Assembly (NCBI GenBank): GCA_003550325.1
Contig: QKWP01001726.1
Location: forward strand, 27,717-91,716
Length of the DNA stretch: 64,000 nt
Source of the DNA: Gigaspora rosea
Taxonomy: Eukaryota > Glomeromycota > Glomeromycetes > Diversisporales > Gigasporaceae
Direction of reading: 5' to 3'
Part shown: one piece after another, positions 23,301 to 35,874 of the stretch
Layout: the number at the start of each line of letters is the position of its first letter
Numbering within the stretch: the stretch's first letter is position 1
Notes under the pieces: generated by a model
What the model was told of the DNA's origin: nothing
What the model saw: only the letters and a program-made list of their open reading frames with translations
The model's database searches: none
Program-made: the position numbers and the translations under genes

Positions 23301-26300
23301 CCTTATAACCAAGAAATCTTCAATCAGCAATAGTATAATGACTACTTACCACTACAATCTGTAAATCCTTAATACTATTTTACTGCACTTGATCCTATAA
23401 TATTAGAAGAAATAACATGTACCATTAATCAACTACCTAACAACAAGGCATATGGACCATTTGGAATTAGCTATGAAATGCTAAAACATATTGGTCCTAA
23501 TGCACTATTAGCTATTACTACTCTTTTTAACAAATGCTTATCTATTGGACATATTCCCAAACAATGGAAAGATGGTCGCATTTTTCCAATTTACATTTGA
23601 TGGCAACCTACACAATACTCAACCTATTAGCCTCATTGAACATATTAAAAAAGTCTATACTAAAATTCTTACTAATCGTCTCAATAGCATATTTACAAAA
23701 CACAAAATCTTAAATCCTTACAACTATATTGCTTTACCTGGCAATAGTACTAACATTCCTATTCATATACTTAATAACTTTATTGAGGATGCTACATGCA
23801 ACAAACAGGAAATATGGATACTATCACAAGATATGAGCAAAGCTTATGATTCTGTAAACTTAGACCTTTTTACTAAAGCACTCTATAGAATTCAAATGCC
23901 ATCTTAGCTTATTCAAATTCTTACTAACCTCCTCACTAATCGCTCTAACCAAGTCATAACAAACTTTGGACTTACACCACCTTACCCTGTACAAGATGGA
24001 ATAGATCAAGGAGAAACAATTACCCCACTCTTTTGGCGCATCTATTATGATCCTTTTATCCACAAAATATCTACATCCTATTTAGGATATACAACCTCAA
24101 CTACCTGGACATTTTATATACTACAACCTAACTCACATAAAATGCAAATTTCAGCATTAGTTTTAGCATATATGGATAATACTTTATGGCTTGCCCAATC
24201 TTTTCAACAATTGCAACAAATTTTACAAACAGCTAAATCCTTTTACACAATGGCACAAATACAAGTTAACCCACAAAAATCTATACTCACATCCAATACT
24301 AAACATGTACTACAATTACCCTTTATGAACTCTACCATTTTTGCTCAGCTACCAAATGTGCCTTTTAAATTTTTAGGATTCTGGTTCACAGCTAATCTTA
24401 AGTATAATATACAATCTAAATTAATCCTTCAAGAAATTCTTGACTTGGCCAATATATTACAAACTAAACAAATTATGGACAAACAGGCTACTTATATTAT
24501 TAATACTGTATTATTATCTATTTTAGAATATCGTATTCACAATATAGTCCTTTCACAAACTACATGCAACAAAATCTTGTCCAAATATTTAACAATTGCA
24601 AAACACAAAGCCAAACCCCCTAGAACAACACCTAATAGCACCATGCTTAACCATAATATATATGGCATCAAAAATATCTGGGATATTCAACTTCAGCATT
24701 ATATCTCTAATTTCCTTACTAGACTTAATAACCAAGATCTTCTTGGTACAAGCACACATATTAAACTACAACAACTACAAAACAATCTTTGGTCTACTAT
24801 TAATATTCTTGCACACCCTAACCCAATAATGATGAACCCAACAAATATACTACAACTTTTAAAATCATACAACTATTAAGACATCTAAATTTTACAATTA
24901 CTATCAACCCCAATCTTTCATTACTACATACTATTAACCACCCTTACAAACTATTATAAGATATTCTCAATACACATTCACTTTATTCAATATTCAAACA
25001 ACAATTACAGAAAAAAAGAATTTTGTACATAGAACAACTAACTTTAGCTGACAATTTTATACTTCTAGCTTGGCAATACATTTCACTAAGAGTAAATTAT
25101 TTACTAACTGGTAAACAACCAAAATGGTTTTCTGCATTGGAAAATACTATTTTGGCTAACTATACTACTCGAACCATACAGTCAAACTTACAACTACCTT
25201 CAGTTAACTCTCTAGCTTTTAATACTGGCCATTATACTACTAAATCTAATACTTGGCTAATTACATATCTTGATAACAATATTATTATTGGTAAAGCTCA
25301 TAGGTTCAACTCAGATTCTAATACTATTTCAATTACAGACTGGCTACCAAACTTCGACTACCAGCATACAGAACTATATCCTGCACCAGATATTATCTGT
25401 ACACCTTGCTTGGAATGCAACTTTAATTCCTTTCATATTCAAAATTATTACACCTTTAATATTTCTGCTACTCTATCTACCAAATTTCTAGGAAGGAAAA
25501 ACTATACTTTATCCTCCAACAAACTGAACCTTCATGCAAATTACCTTGATCTTTTATACTTAATTGCTCTTCGTAATCCAAGCTATATTCCATTACTATC
25601 AACTATTCCAATCTATAATAATCCAATTTATGAAATATTTACTACAAACCAAGCCTCCAAGCTACTATACCAACTTGCTTTAACTAATTCTACTCAATCT
25701 GAATTTATATTCTATACTGATGGATCAGTTAAAAATATTTCAACAAAGCAATGCACTATGGGCATTGGATAGACACAAATTGTTAATAACCAAACAATCC
25801 AAAATTTTAGAGCCCAAATTCAATTTTGGCCATTATCATACAAAACTGAGCTAGTGTCAATACTCTCTGCTATTAGTACATGCCCACGGCATAGTACTAT
25901 CCATATTTATACAGATTCACAATCAATTATCTCCAAATATTTTAAACTTACATCTAAACCACTATCTGCTCACAAAAACTTTTCTTATAACTACTGGCCA
26001 ATTTGGCACATACTTCTTAATCTTATCAAATCTTATTCATATCAACTACATTTACACAAAGTAAGAGCACATAGTGATAATATATACAATAATATAGCTA
26101 ATAACTTAGTACAACAACATTCGTCAGCACCTGTCCTTTTACTTAACTACAACAATATCTACAATCCTTCATTTGCACTTCAATATAAACAATACTACAT
26201 AGAACAACCTACTTGATGCACAATTAAAAATATCTGTAATGCTCATACAATTTCAATATGGTCATCTCAACACTGTATGGAAACCATTATACCAATATCA

Positions 26301-26912
26301 CACCAAATTGATTGGAATGCTACATGGCTTTTCCTAAACAACAATCATAAAAGATTATACAACTATACTAACTTTCAACTAAGCAATTCCCATTAAAAAC
26401 CTTCTCAATATTTTACCTACTCTAGCACATTTACACTACCTCTATCCTACTATATTTAACAACAACTCATGTATTACCTGTAACAAACATGAACAAAATC
26501 ACTATTGGTTAATTTGTCCCAATAACAACATATTGCTTTCTATTATTCAACAAGTAATAAAAGATACTTTTACACAACAAGTGTTAGATATCTCAGTTAC
26601 AGAACTATCTGCACTACATTATAACTTAATCCATCATTATTGTCTCTCTTTTATACAACCACCAACTTCTATCTCTTCTTCAAAAGTTTTATCCTTATAC
26701 CAATTATTAATACTAACACTTTTACCAAAATTGCAACACAACTTACTATTACTTTACTATCTAAAATATTACAAAATATACATAATCAATTATGGAAACC
26801 TTATTGTACAAAATTAGCAAACTGGAAAAAAACTAATAATATTCAACCACAACATACTACATACCATTCCGCAAGTACTCAATTATCCTATACCTGTACC
26901 CTATACTTATAG
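20338..26912 (+). pseudogene. LINE ORF2: endonuclease, reverse transcriptase, RNase H
   Basis: An acidic N-terminal extension (20341-21057, then a shifted frame to about 21276) is followed by a MITE insertion and then the endonuclease with IATYNVQGY, ITETK, ILGDFNA, RIDYIWA and NSDHL. The reverse transcriptase has LSQDMSKAYDSV (motif A), DGIDQGETITPLFWRIYYDP (motif B) and AYMDNTLW in place of Y-x-DD (motif C), so a catalytic Asp is Asn. RNase H shows YTDGS (about 25720), a Glu in TELVSILSAI, YTDSQS and VRAHSDN. A knuckle CITCNKHEQNHYWLIC lies near 26470-26517. Several stops and shifts interrupt it. The order is as in other LINEs with RNase H. Confidence 0.8.
21277..21854. mobile_element. 578-bp Harbinger-like MITE inside the LINE
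   Basis: The tips GGGAGCTGACAGAAATCAGG and, complemented, GGAGCTGTCATAAATCAGGT give about 25 bp of inverted repeat. The flanks are TAA and TTA, an imperfect TWA pair. It contains the inner inverted block 'gatttaactaccaaaatgat' / 'tggtagttaaatcat' next to 'cctcttaaaaagaggattct'. The tips share 'aaatcaggtgatt' with the 150-bp MITE family. The LINE frame resumes right after it (LTTNNYISNNN, paralleling ITNNHTANNN before it), so it inserted after the LINE. A truncated sister is at 37682. Confidence 0.75.
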
Positions 26913-27249
26913 TTGTATCTGTAACATGCCTGACCAGCAACACAATTATATTAATAACAGGTCCCTCCTGTTGGACTCGCAATCCGTAAAATTGAAATTT
27001 GGTTAGACAACTAGATCAATTTTAGTACTCCCACAAATTCTATTTTACATATCCAAATCTAGGTGAGTTTTAACCACTCTAGTAGGTTTAGGTTGCAGAT
27101 TAGCTAAGTAGTATTACTATTTACAGTCTGAGTCTTGATTCTTGTAAATATAATTTGTAATTCATAAAACCCCTAGAGGTTTTATTCTCAAATTATTAAT
27201 AAAGACAGAGGCAAAACCTTACTTTAACACCAAAAAAAAATAATAATAA

Positions 27250-27495
27250 TGATATTTTTTTAGTCTTGGCATTTCAAGCATTAGTATTTCTTTTACACTT
27301 TTTAAATTATAATTTTTAAGTAGTGTTACTATTTCTTTATATAATAAGATCTTGTTTTTCTAATGGTCATTAAAGATTTCAGTTGGTAGTCCTAGTCTTT
27401 TATTATTAATTTGATCATAAGCATAATATACTGTATATTGTCCAAATGCTGTTTGAAGTATTATCTCTATTGCTTCTATAATTATACTAGTTCTT
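27250..27495 (-). mobile_element. Leftward coding fossil fragment
   Basis: The minus strand between the LINE tail and the DUF7869 transposon reads as protein-like sequence (..IIEAIEIILQTAFGQYT..). It continues on the far side of that transposon (30732 onward), so it was one sequence before that insertion. No family was recognised. It is broken and old. Confidence 0.35.
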
Positions 27496-27955
27496 ATATG
27501 GGACCTGTCGCAGCAAAAGGTGGCAATGAGCCAACCAATCAGATTTTGAGATTTTATATCAATAATTTGCTTATAAGTCAGGTGTTTCTAAAAACATTAT
27601 TTATTTATCAAGTATATTAATAAAATAGTATATAAATCCGGGATTTTTCGTTGTTACCGTTATAGTAAATTTTAAAAGAAAATCAATTTCTACGTACGCG
27701 ATAATTATACTAATTATACTTGATCTGCAATATTATTTATTTGGTATCTCTAGATACCCGAAATTGTAAAGTGTACAGGATACTTCAGATACGTACGTAC
27801 GTATGTTCATACGCATCTGATACTCGATATGTATATACATATGTAATATGCACAACGTACATATATGCGCATAAAACAGGTAATAATATAGATGTAAAGA
27901 ATATAAGTGCTAAAGAAATTATAAAAAATTTTGTTTTTACAAAATTTTTAAAAAT

Positions 27956-30087
27956 ATGGAATATAACATATGTTCTAATGACAATAACACAAATGAAGTC
28001 ATCATCACTGCTTTAGAAGAGTTGGATAATACATTTTTTGTAGAATGTTTAGATTCTGAAAGCGATGAAGACTCTAATTTTTTATCAGATATTGAACCGA
28101 TATCTGACATTAATGATGATAACATTCCTTTAAGTTTATTAAATGAATTTGACTTCATAGATGTGCCTGATAATTATATTGAAGATAAAATTTATGATGA
28201 ATTAAAATTAAGTGGTCAAAAATTTTTTGAAAAAGGCAAGTACTTATGTTGTTCCAAACATTCATGCTTTGAGCAAATCGGATATGAAAAGTTCCTTGCA
28301 CGTCAGGCTAAATTTGAAAGCCTAGATAAAAATATGTGTGATATGGTTATTAAGGGGCAACTTATGGCCTTTTAAAAAAGTAAAAATACAAGAAAAGTTA
28401 CTAATAAAAATAGAAAATATTTGCATTTTGGTTATTATTATAATAATGATATTTCAGTTTGCTGTGATACATATTTGGCTCTTACTGGAATTAGCTATAA
28501 ATATTTAGAAAATATAAAGCAACATTTACAAGAACATGGTCTTGAGGAACGTATACATGGCAATACTGGTAGAGCTCCAAAAAACATAAAACGTATTGAA
28601 GTTAATTATGATGTAGCATGCGATATATTTAAGTTTTTAAAAAACTATTCCAATATACATAGTATGCCTTCACCTGGACAATATTTTGCCTGAATTTCTA
28701 TGCCAATTGTGTTTCTTCCAACTAATATTAGTTATGCATCAGTACATCGTGATTATGTACAAGCTTATAAGGATAAGGGGAGTAACAAAAATCAGGTGAT
28801 TTTTTAGGGGAGGAGGGGGGTAAAAAAAGTTAAAATTATATATAAGAACCTGACTATTTATATATTAAGAAAGAGGGAGGGGGGGTAGGCCTCTGATAAA
28901 AAATAATCAGGTGATTAATGACACTGCCCTAAGTATGGGGATGATGTTCGTGTTATGTCTAAAACAACCTTCATTAGTATTTGGAAAATTTTATTATCTT
29001 CACTTCAATTTATGTCTCCAAAATCTGATCTATGTGAAACTTGTGAAATAATGAAAATAGAGATGCAATATACTACACAACATGAAAAAAATAGAACTAA
29101 CTAATAAATACTTTACCCATCTAAATTGTGCACAAAAAGAACGTGACTATTATAATCTTAATATTAAAAATGCAATAAAAGATAGCAAAAAAAAATCAAA
29201 ATATAGTTGGTTCTCAAATTTTTTTTAAAAACTTTAAAAGTAGTGCACACATCACATATGATTGGGCTCAGAATGTGCAAATCCCTTACTTACTGCAGCA
29301 AATAGGCTCTTTATATTTTAAAAGTTCACGTAAGGTACATTTATTTGGAGTTTGTAATACTGGTAACTTTCCACATGCACAGCAGACCAATTATGTTAAT
29401 TGATGAAGCTGAAATGCCTGATGATGGTAAGCAAGATAAGGGTGTAAATTCTACTCTAAATTTGGTTTGGCCGCAATTCAAAAATACAACAATGGAGAAA
29501 GCAAATTGATTATTACATGTGATAATTGTACGGGCCAAAATAAGAACAATTATTCATTATTTTTTTACTCATAGTTAATTGATCGTAATATGTGTGATGA
29601 AATTGAACTTAATTTTATGATACCCGGACACACAAAATTTATCTGTGATGGCTGCTTTGGTCTAATTAAGATTCTCTACCGCAAAAGCAAAGTAAATACT
29701 GTAGACGATGTAGTTTCAATTATTAATCATTCTATTTTAATTAATTATAACATTGCTCAGCGTTATTTGAATAGAGAAGGATTTCAATATTATAATTTTA
29801 AAAATTATTTTGAAGCATTCAAAAAACTACCAAGTATTCAATAATATCATCATTTTTATTTTACTTCACAAGATCCCAGAGTTGTCTTTTACAAAGATGA
29901 TCTTGATGATGATTACAAAAATTTTACAATTCGTTCTTTTCACTTTAATGCAAATACCTTACCACCTATACTCAGTATTAGACCACTCTCTTTAAAGAGG
30001 CAAGAAGAACTGTACAAAGTGATTGCGCCTTATGTAGACTTGCCCTTTTGTAATATTACTTGCCCCAAACCGGAAAGTTTAGAATGA
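27956..30087 (+). pseudogene. DUF7869-type transposase-like protein, broken
   Basis: The ATG at 27956 begins MEYNICSNDNN. An acidic N terminus is followed by KYLCCSKHSCFEQIG, then a helix-turn-helix-like part with HGNTGRAPKN (about 28553), an HRDYVQAYKDK segment, MSPKSDLCETCEIMK (C-x2-C, about 29010), YDWAQNVQIPYLLQQIGSLY (about 29259), LIDEAE (about 29397), CDNCTGQNKNN (about 29520) and IPGHTKFICDGCFGLIK (about 29620). These match, in order, conserved blocks I recall from DUF7869 proteins of animals and plants. The Asp residues fit an RNase H-like DDE fold by inference. In-frame stops at 28373 and 28691, later stops and shifts, and the MITE at 28777 inactivate it. Confidence 0.7.
28777..28929 (+). 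mobile_element. PIF/Harbinger-like MITE, copy 2, inside the DUF7869 gene
   Basis: 153 bp, tips ggggagtaacaaaaatc and (complement) gggcagtgtcattaatc, flanked by TAA (28774-28776, 28930-28932). The host frame reads ..AYKD-K before and YGDDVRV after. Dropping the element and one TAA gives GAT AAG TAT in frame, so the insertion produced exactly a 3-bp duplication. Confidence 0.9.
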
Positions 30088-30731
30088 ATAAAAATTCAGT
30101 TTGTCAATTATGCAAATAAATTAGTTAAATCGGTCTATATTGAGTTTAACAAAAATAACTTTAGTTTAACTTTGTTAGATGAATTTGGGTTATGCCAAGT
30201 TTAGTGTTATAGTTTTGTATAAGTTAGTTATAGTACCATTAATCATAATCCTGAGTATAAGCATGAACACTATGTTCAATAGTACTGCGCCTGGCACTTG
30301 CAGTACTTAGTAAAAATAAATACAAGGTAAAATAAATACAAGTTTAAGATATTTTTATAGAAAACATAGGGTCTTTATTAAATAAAATAAATAATTAAAC
30401 ATGAAATATGATAAGGTGAAATCTTAGAAATAGAAGGGAAACTGGTAATAATTATAGTGAATATAAAGCATGAACGGCATGTAAAATGTAAGGACTAATT
30501 ACTAAATAAAAATTACACTTTATGCTTTTGCATGTTAAAAAGTATAATAAATATATAAAAAAAGGCTACTCTTAAAAAAAAAATACATTCCAACTATTTT
30601 TTTTGAATTGTAGCAGTAAAATTGTCCGTTTTTATAAAATTTATTGTAAATCACATGACAATTTTAAATCAGGATTTACACACGATCATCTGATTGTCTC
30701 ATTGCCACCTTTTGCTACGACGGGTCCCATA

Positions 30732-32480
30732 TATGCTTTTTCTATTTCTGATAATTGTGGTACTTGATTTTTAGCACTTGTAGGTTGTCATAATATTCAT
30801 TTTACTTTGGATATATTAACTTTAATAAGAGTTTTGGAATAGTTTTTCAGTATTGAATTTAATAATTCATTCGCAGAATTGCCAAGATTGTTTTCTGTTT
30901 TCAAATCTTGGGAAATCTAAAAATAATTCTATTTCTTTTCTAAATGGGTATTCTTTTTCAAATTTTCTTCTAAATATTGGATAATAGATATTTCTACAAC
31001 TGTGCTTGGTACATAGTAATCGTTGTATGTATCACTAAATGTCCTGAATAATCCTATTAAGGTTGTAAGTTTTATTGCTAAATTTTTTTTTTGTCTTGGG
31101 TTTCTTTTTGTTCTAAAGATATGAATCGTTCCAAATTCATTCGATTTTTACTAATTTGTAATTGTGTTTTATTTTATTTTCATAAGTTTCTTTAAAAAGT
31201 TGATCATTGTTAGTTTGATGTAATTGTAGGATTGTACTATGTTTGGTTTTTTTTTGGATAAAACCAATATTCTATTAAATTGCTTTCTGTAATATAAAAT
31301 TCTACAATTTTTCTAATTTGTGATAGGTATTTTTTTTGTGCTACAATTTCAGTTAATTTATTATTCTTTATAGTTTCAATTATGGTTCTTGCTCTTTTGA
31401 ATAGAAATGAGTATTGTAGTTTTTGTAAGCTTCATTTAATGTAAATTGTTCTTGTAATGTTTGAATCTGGATTTCTATTTGATTAAGGAGTCTTTGTAAT
31501 TTTATATTTAGTTCTTCTTTTAACAATATTAGTTCAGTAATGCTATCTTGATTGGATTCTTGAAGGTTAATGTAGTTTTTTGTAATACTTTTCAGAAATT
31601 TCTTTTGTTCATATATTTCTGGGTTCATTCAATTAATCTTTTACTTTTGGGTCATATTCTCCTAATAATAGTGATTCTACTCTTGGTATTTTGTCAAAAT
31701 AATATTTTTGGGAATTTGTATAACTATATGGTCTAAAGTCAAAGAGGTTTGCTATTGGTACTTGTCTTTGTACTATAAGACTGATTGAATGTCTATATTC
31801 TTTTTAGATATATTGCCTTTCATATTCTCCTACTGGATCTTCTTCTTGGAGAATATTAATAAATCTAAAGAGTTGAAAATAGAAACAATATTTTCTATTC
31901 TTAAAGCAATTATATATAGTAAGTTTTTCATTATTTTCAAGATAATGTTATACTGCTATTCTTGTTATTTTTTCTTGTATTACTGTACTTTGTAGAGTAT
32001 TTTTATTCTTTTTAGGAGTCTTTTTGATGTATATAGATTTTTGGATTCAATTGTTATTTCGCTTGTTTCGTTTCTTTTATATATATATCTTTCTTTAACT
32101 TTGTATTTTTCCTTATAGTCTAGTTGTTCATACAAATAAATATTCTTGAGTAAGTTCTTCAATATATTTTCTTTTTTCAGGTATATCAGGGTTTATATAT
32201 TAGTTCAGGATGTGATTAATAGTATGGGCTTCTTTTATTTTTGGTTAAGATCCTCATAGTTTATAAAACTTTTGGTATTTAGGCAAGCTATTCTGCAGTT
32301 GTTACGGGATTTAGTATTTTTTGAAGTGTTTCTTGTTCTATTATTTTTCTTTTTCATGTGTATGCTTCAAGGTTCAATTCTTAGTCCTTTTTATAATTTT
32401 TCTGTTCAATATTGTTCAGATGGTTCAATAGTTCAAAGTTCTTTATTGTTCTAGTTCATTCAGTTTATTGATAAATAATA
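30732..32480 (-). mobile_element. Leftward coding fossil, continued
   Basis: A T-rich + strand with minus-strand protein-like pieces. One at 31380-31628 is Gln/Glu/Leu-rich and coiled-coil-like (LKEELNIKLQRLLNQIEIQIQ), another at 31980-32162 is basic. It is the same style as 10820-16260. Family unknown; it could be a gag-like or virus-like remnant. It is old, with many breaks. Confidence 0.35.
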
Positions 32481-32484
32481 TTAA

Positions 32485-33271
32485 TAAGAAAAAATAAATT
32501 TCTCGCACTCGCAACATACCGCATCCCTGCTTTGACCAATCAAATCACACAATTTTATAAACAAAAAATTTTATTTTTAAAAATTTAAAATTTTACTTAA
32601 TAAGGTATAAGATATATATAAAATAGAATGTCATATAACGTAAAATTTTATTCTGAACAACTTTTTCTTAGTCGTAAAAAGATAAATTGTCTTAGTAAAA
32701 AAACGTTTTATAAGAAAAATCAAAATTATCCAAAGTTAGCACATATAAAACTTTTTTTTACTAAGGGGAGTAACAAAAATCAGGTGATTTTTTGGGGGGG
32801 TAAAAAAAGTTAAAATTATATATAAGAACCTGACTATTTATATATTAAGAAAGAGGGGGGGTAGGCCTCTGATAAAAAATAATCAGGTGATTAATGACAC
32901 TGCCCTAAAATAACATACCTTTTTAACTTAGAAAAAGTTGTTTAGTATAAAATTTTATATGTAATACTTAAATGTAAATATAGATTATATTAGTAAAAAA
33001 AAGTTTTTTATGTGCTAATGATCGAAATTTTTGATTTTTCTTATAAAACATTATTTTTTTTACTAAGACAACCTATCTTTATAACTTAGAAAAGGTTGTT
33101 CAGAATAAAATTTTATATTATATGCTTTGATATCGCTTATTTATTTTTATATTTTACTAGTAAAATTTTTAATTTTTAAAACTTAAAATTTTTGTCTACA
33201 AAATCATGCGATTTGATTGGTCAGAATCAGGGGTGCAACATGTCGCAGGTGCGACAAATTTCTATTTTCTA
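32485..33271. mobile_element. 787-bp foldback element with TTAA flanks
   Basis: The left arm (taagaaaaaataaatttctc..gcaacat..gaccaatcaaatca..) and the right arm are inverted over more than 200 bases, including 'aagttgtt.ag.ataaaattttat'. TTAA lies directly outside both tips (32481-32484, 33272-33275). The 141-bp MITE at 32765 is inserted near the centre. A partial relative is at 490-1595. The open frame 32628-32813 is not convincing. Confidence 0.75.
32765..32905 (+). mobile_element. PIF/Harbinger-like MITE, copy 3
   Basis: 141 bp, same tips as copy 2, TAA on both sides (32762-32764, 32906-32908). It is shorter than the others because the G-rich blocks are contracted. It is nested in the foldback element. 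Confidence 0.85.
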
Positions 33272-33275
33272 TTAA

Positions 33276-34335
33276 TAATACAATGTAAATATTTAGATTT
33301 TAAATAATACTAAATATAGATATATTAGATATTTAATGATTTGTAAATATTTATAAATATTTATATTTAATTGTTTAGAATCTATTGTTATATTTGTTAT
33401 TGTGTTTTCTGAATTATTTGCGCATTTTATATTTTCATCTTCATCTTCTGATAGATCTTCAAAATTTATGTGATCTTGAGTATCTTTTAGTTTCCTTTTT
33501 AATTTTTGGTTTTTAACTCTAGGGTAGATTGTAATTCTTTTTTCAAGGGCCTTATTTTCTTGTGTGAGCCAAAATTGTTGTTTTGCTATTAGTCTGAATA
33601 TGATGTATAATTCTTTAATATTTCGAGCGTTTTTGCTTTCTGGTGTGGCAGTTTTTGTTCGTAAAATTTCTTCAATTTCTTTATCATCAGTGTCCATTTG
33701 ATTATTATCAAGTTCTTGGTTTTTATATGTTTCAATATCTTTATAGGCTTTTTTACACATTTCTTTTAGAATTTCTTCTTTAGATTTCCAGGATAGAGTC
33801 TTTCAAATTCTTTTTGGATAGTAAGATCAATTGCTTTTTTATTGATTTCTTTTTTTTTCTTCTTCTATAATAAGGTTAATGGCTTTTGCATTAATTTCTT
33901 TTGGCAATCTTTGCAATGTTCTACTTCATTTTTTTTTTCTTTGGGCATTAAATATTCTTTGCAAAAGGATATATTTCCTTGTTTTCATTTTTTTAAAAGT
34001 TCTTTAGCATTTTTCATTTTTTTTCGAATTTCTAAATTAGTCATTAGTTTGGTTCTGACATTTTGGTTTATTGATAAAAGTTTTGCTTTTTTTAGTTCTG
34101 GATCTTTGTCGTTATCTAATAGTTCTTCATACCTATCGCCTTCTAATTGTAGTTCATTATTAAAAAGGTCTTGTCCATAATTTCTAATAAATAATTGGTT
34201 CTAATAGGTCTAGATTCATCATCAATTTCAGAGTCATTAGTTGTATTATTGTTATAGTCACTATTTGCTTTCTTGAAGTTCTCATCCTCATAATGCCATT
34301 TATTAGTGTTGTTTTTGAATTGCACTATATATTTG
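33276..34335 (-). mobile_element. Leftward coding fossil, coiled-coil and acidic segments
   Basis: The minus strand holds 33293-33760 (155 residues, Lys/Glu/Asn-rich, with an acidic DLSEDEDEN stretch) and 34143-34325 (acidic, DYNNNTTNDSEIDDESRP). Between them lies a piece with several Cys residues (..CKEYL..HCKDCQKK..). This looks like structural or regulatory protein remnants rather than enzymes. It is fossil, with several breaks. It could belong to the same element as the other leftward fossils, to the Ty3/Gypsy fragment upstream, or to neither. Confidence 0.35.
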
Positions 34336-35622
34336 ATTAACCTTTGATTTGTAATTCATTAATATGATATAATATATTTGTATTATTCCTAGTTGATGAT
34401 TTTTGTAAAATAAAGATTCATTTATTTCTACAATAATATCTGGTCCTTCTATTTTTGTTTCACTAATTCTTATCTCTTGGGTAATAATAGTTCTAAAGAT
34501 TTGTATCCATCCTGTGATGTTGGCAGATGTAATATTGGTATAAATATTGAGCTGTTTAGGCGTTGCTTTATTTAAACAAAATAGCTTAATTCCATTATTT
34601 CATTACATTTTAAGGTAGGGTAAATGTAGATCATTTTTCATATAAAATCGGTAGCAATGTTTTTTGTGTAATAGCAATTACACAAATGGAAATCAAACAC
34701 GTATAGAATCTTCTATAATATATGTACGTATGTATATAGCAGCTAGAAACAATTTACTTTTGTACTACTTGGAAAGCAAGTAAAGATAATTAAATTTTAT
34801 TATATTTTTTTATTTTAATTTTTTTTATTTACTTTTTTTTTCTTTTTTACTAAAAGCATATTTTTTTCTTTTTTTTTATTTAGAATTGCTGTCATTGCTT
34901 GTTGGTGCCTTTTTTCTACTTCGTCACTTTCTGGTACTGTGCCGTATTGCATTCGTGTGAGTTGGCTGTGTCATGTTGCAGTTTATCAGTGCACTGTCAT
35001 GTTGCATTACTAGTTCATGTTGACTTTTTCCTATACTAGTATTTCAGCAGTATCGTTATATTGTTGATTTCTTTGGCTTATTGTTTGTCTTTCTTTGCTA
35101 GTATTTAGGTTGTTGACAGTGTATAAAGTAAGATTAAGAAAAAGATTAGAGTTATAGATAGGTTTAGAAAGGGTTAGAATAGAATTTGGCCATAGAGTGG
35201 TTTAATAACAAGGTTAGGGTCTGCGGAATTAGTATAAAAGTTTTTTTAGATAGTTGTGCAGGTCTAGTTGGAGATTAGAGTTAAGTTGGTGTTAAATAAC
35301 AAGGTAGATTTTAGTATTAGATTGTAAAAATAGTTTGTGCATTATATAAATAAATATGAATGAAATATGAAATAAATATAAAATAAATACAGTAAGAAAT
35401 ACTGATACTTTATTGTTTTAAAAACTTCGAAGTCTGATTGTTAGGCGAGATTTTTTTTTAAAAAAAAAGACAGTGGCATATATTATTATAAATTAAAAAA
35501 ATAAATTTATAAAAAAAGTTTTATTTAATCGCTTTAATTTATTAAATATTAACGACAAAAAATGGTAGCCCAATCCAAGTAAATATCTTTTTATAATAAA
35601 CAATTTTTAAAAAAAAGAATTC

Positions 35623-35874
35623 TCAAAAATTTTTTATCTTCTCGAAATACAAATTGTAATTTATTTTTTTAACAAATAATAAATTGGACATTTTAAATTG
35701 TTTGCCATAACACACCCTCTTCAAAAAGACATTAGGCATAAGCTTAAACACTTTTTCAACGAAATCTGCAAGGTCAAGATCATGCTTCGAAAGACCATTG
35801 TATTCATGCAGTGGTAAGAGCAATTTTGAAACGGTTATATACCTAACAAGGTATGTATAAAATTTGAATAACAA
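35623..35874 (-). CDS. Unidentified ORF fragment in the 2-kb element
   Basis: 83 residues, with the balanced part LLPLHEYNGLSKHDLDLADFVEKVF around the middle and AT-driven ends. Amphipathic helices are likely. No family was recognised. It is perhaps a captured exon piece or remnant of the element's own gene. Confidence 0.3.
   Translation of the reverse strand: MLFKFYTYLVRYITVSKLLLPLHEYNGLSKHDLDLADFVEKVFKLMPNVFLKRVCYGKQFKMSNLLFVKKINYNLYFEKIKNF

Larger units (their letters stand above)
17100..27237 (+). mobile_element. LINE (non-LTR retrotransposon), near full length, inactive
   Basis: Order: 5' region (about 17100-17765), ORF1 (17766-20338), ORF2 with apurinic endonuclease, reverse transcriptase, RNase H and C-terminal zinc knuckle (about 20338-26910), a 3' UTR, and a terminal A-run followed by taa units (27228-27243). 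Removing the MITE at 21277-21854 leaves about 9.5 kb. Both ORFs are broken by stops and shifts. The 5' end is an estimate, because no target duplication was found. It lies next to the 529-bp palindrome, in what looks like the old leftward fossil. Confidence 0.85.
27500..30728 (+). mobile_element. 3.2-kb DNA transposon encoding a DUF7869-type protein
   Basis: The inverted ends are GGGACCTGTCGCAGCAAAAG and, complemented, GGGACCCGTCGTAGCAAAAG. The match continues through 'gtggcaatgag.caa' for about 45 bp with few differences. ATAT lies outside both tips (27496-27499, 30729-30732), though the AT-rich flank makes the duplication uncertain. One broken ORF on the + strand fills the middle, and a 153-bp MITE sits inside that ORF. 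The element interrupts leftward fossil coding sequence that reads on across it. Terminal repeats around a gene of this type support the view that DUF7869 proteins are transposases. Confidence 0.75.

Noticed and set aside
22749-24063. Minus-strand ORFs within the LINE
   Set aside because: Shadows of the reverse transcriptase region.
33842-34180. 112-residue Phe/Ser-rich + strand ORF
   Set aside because: Antisense of the A-rich leftward fossil; the composition is that of translated T-runs.
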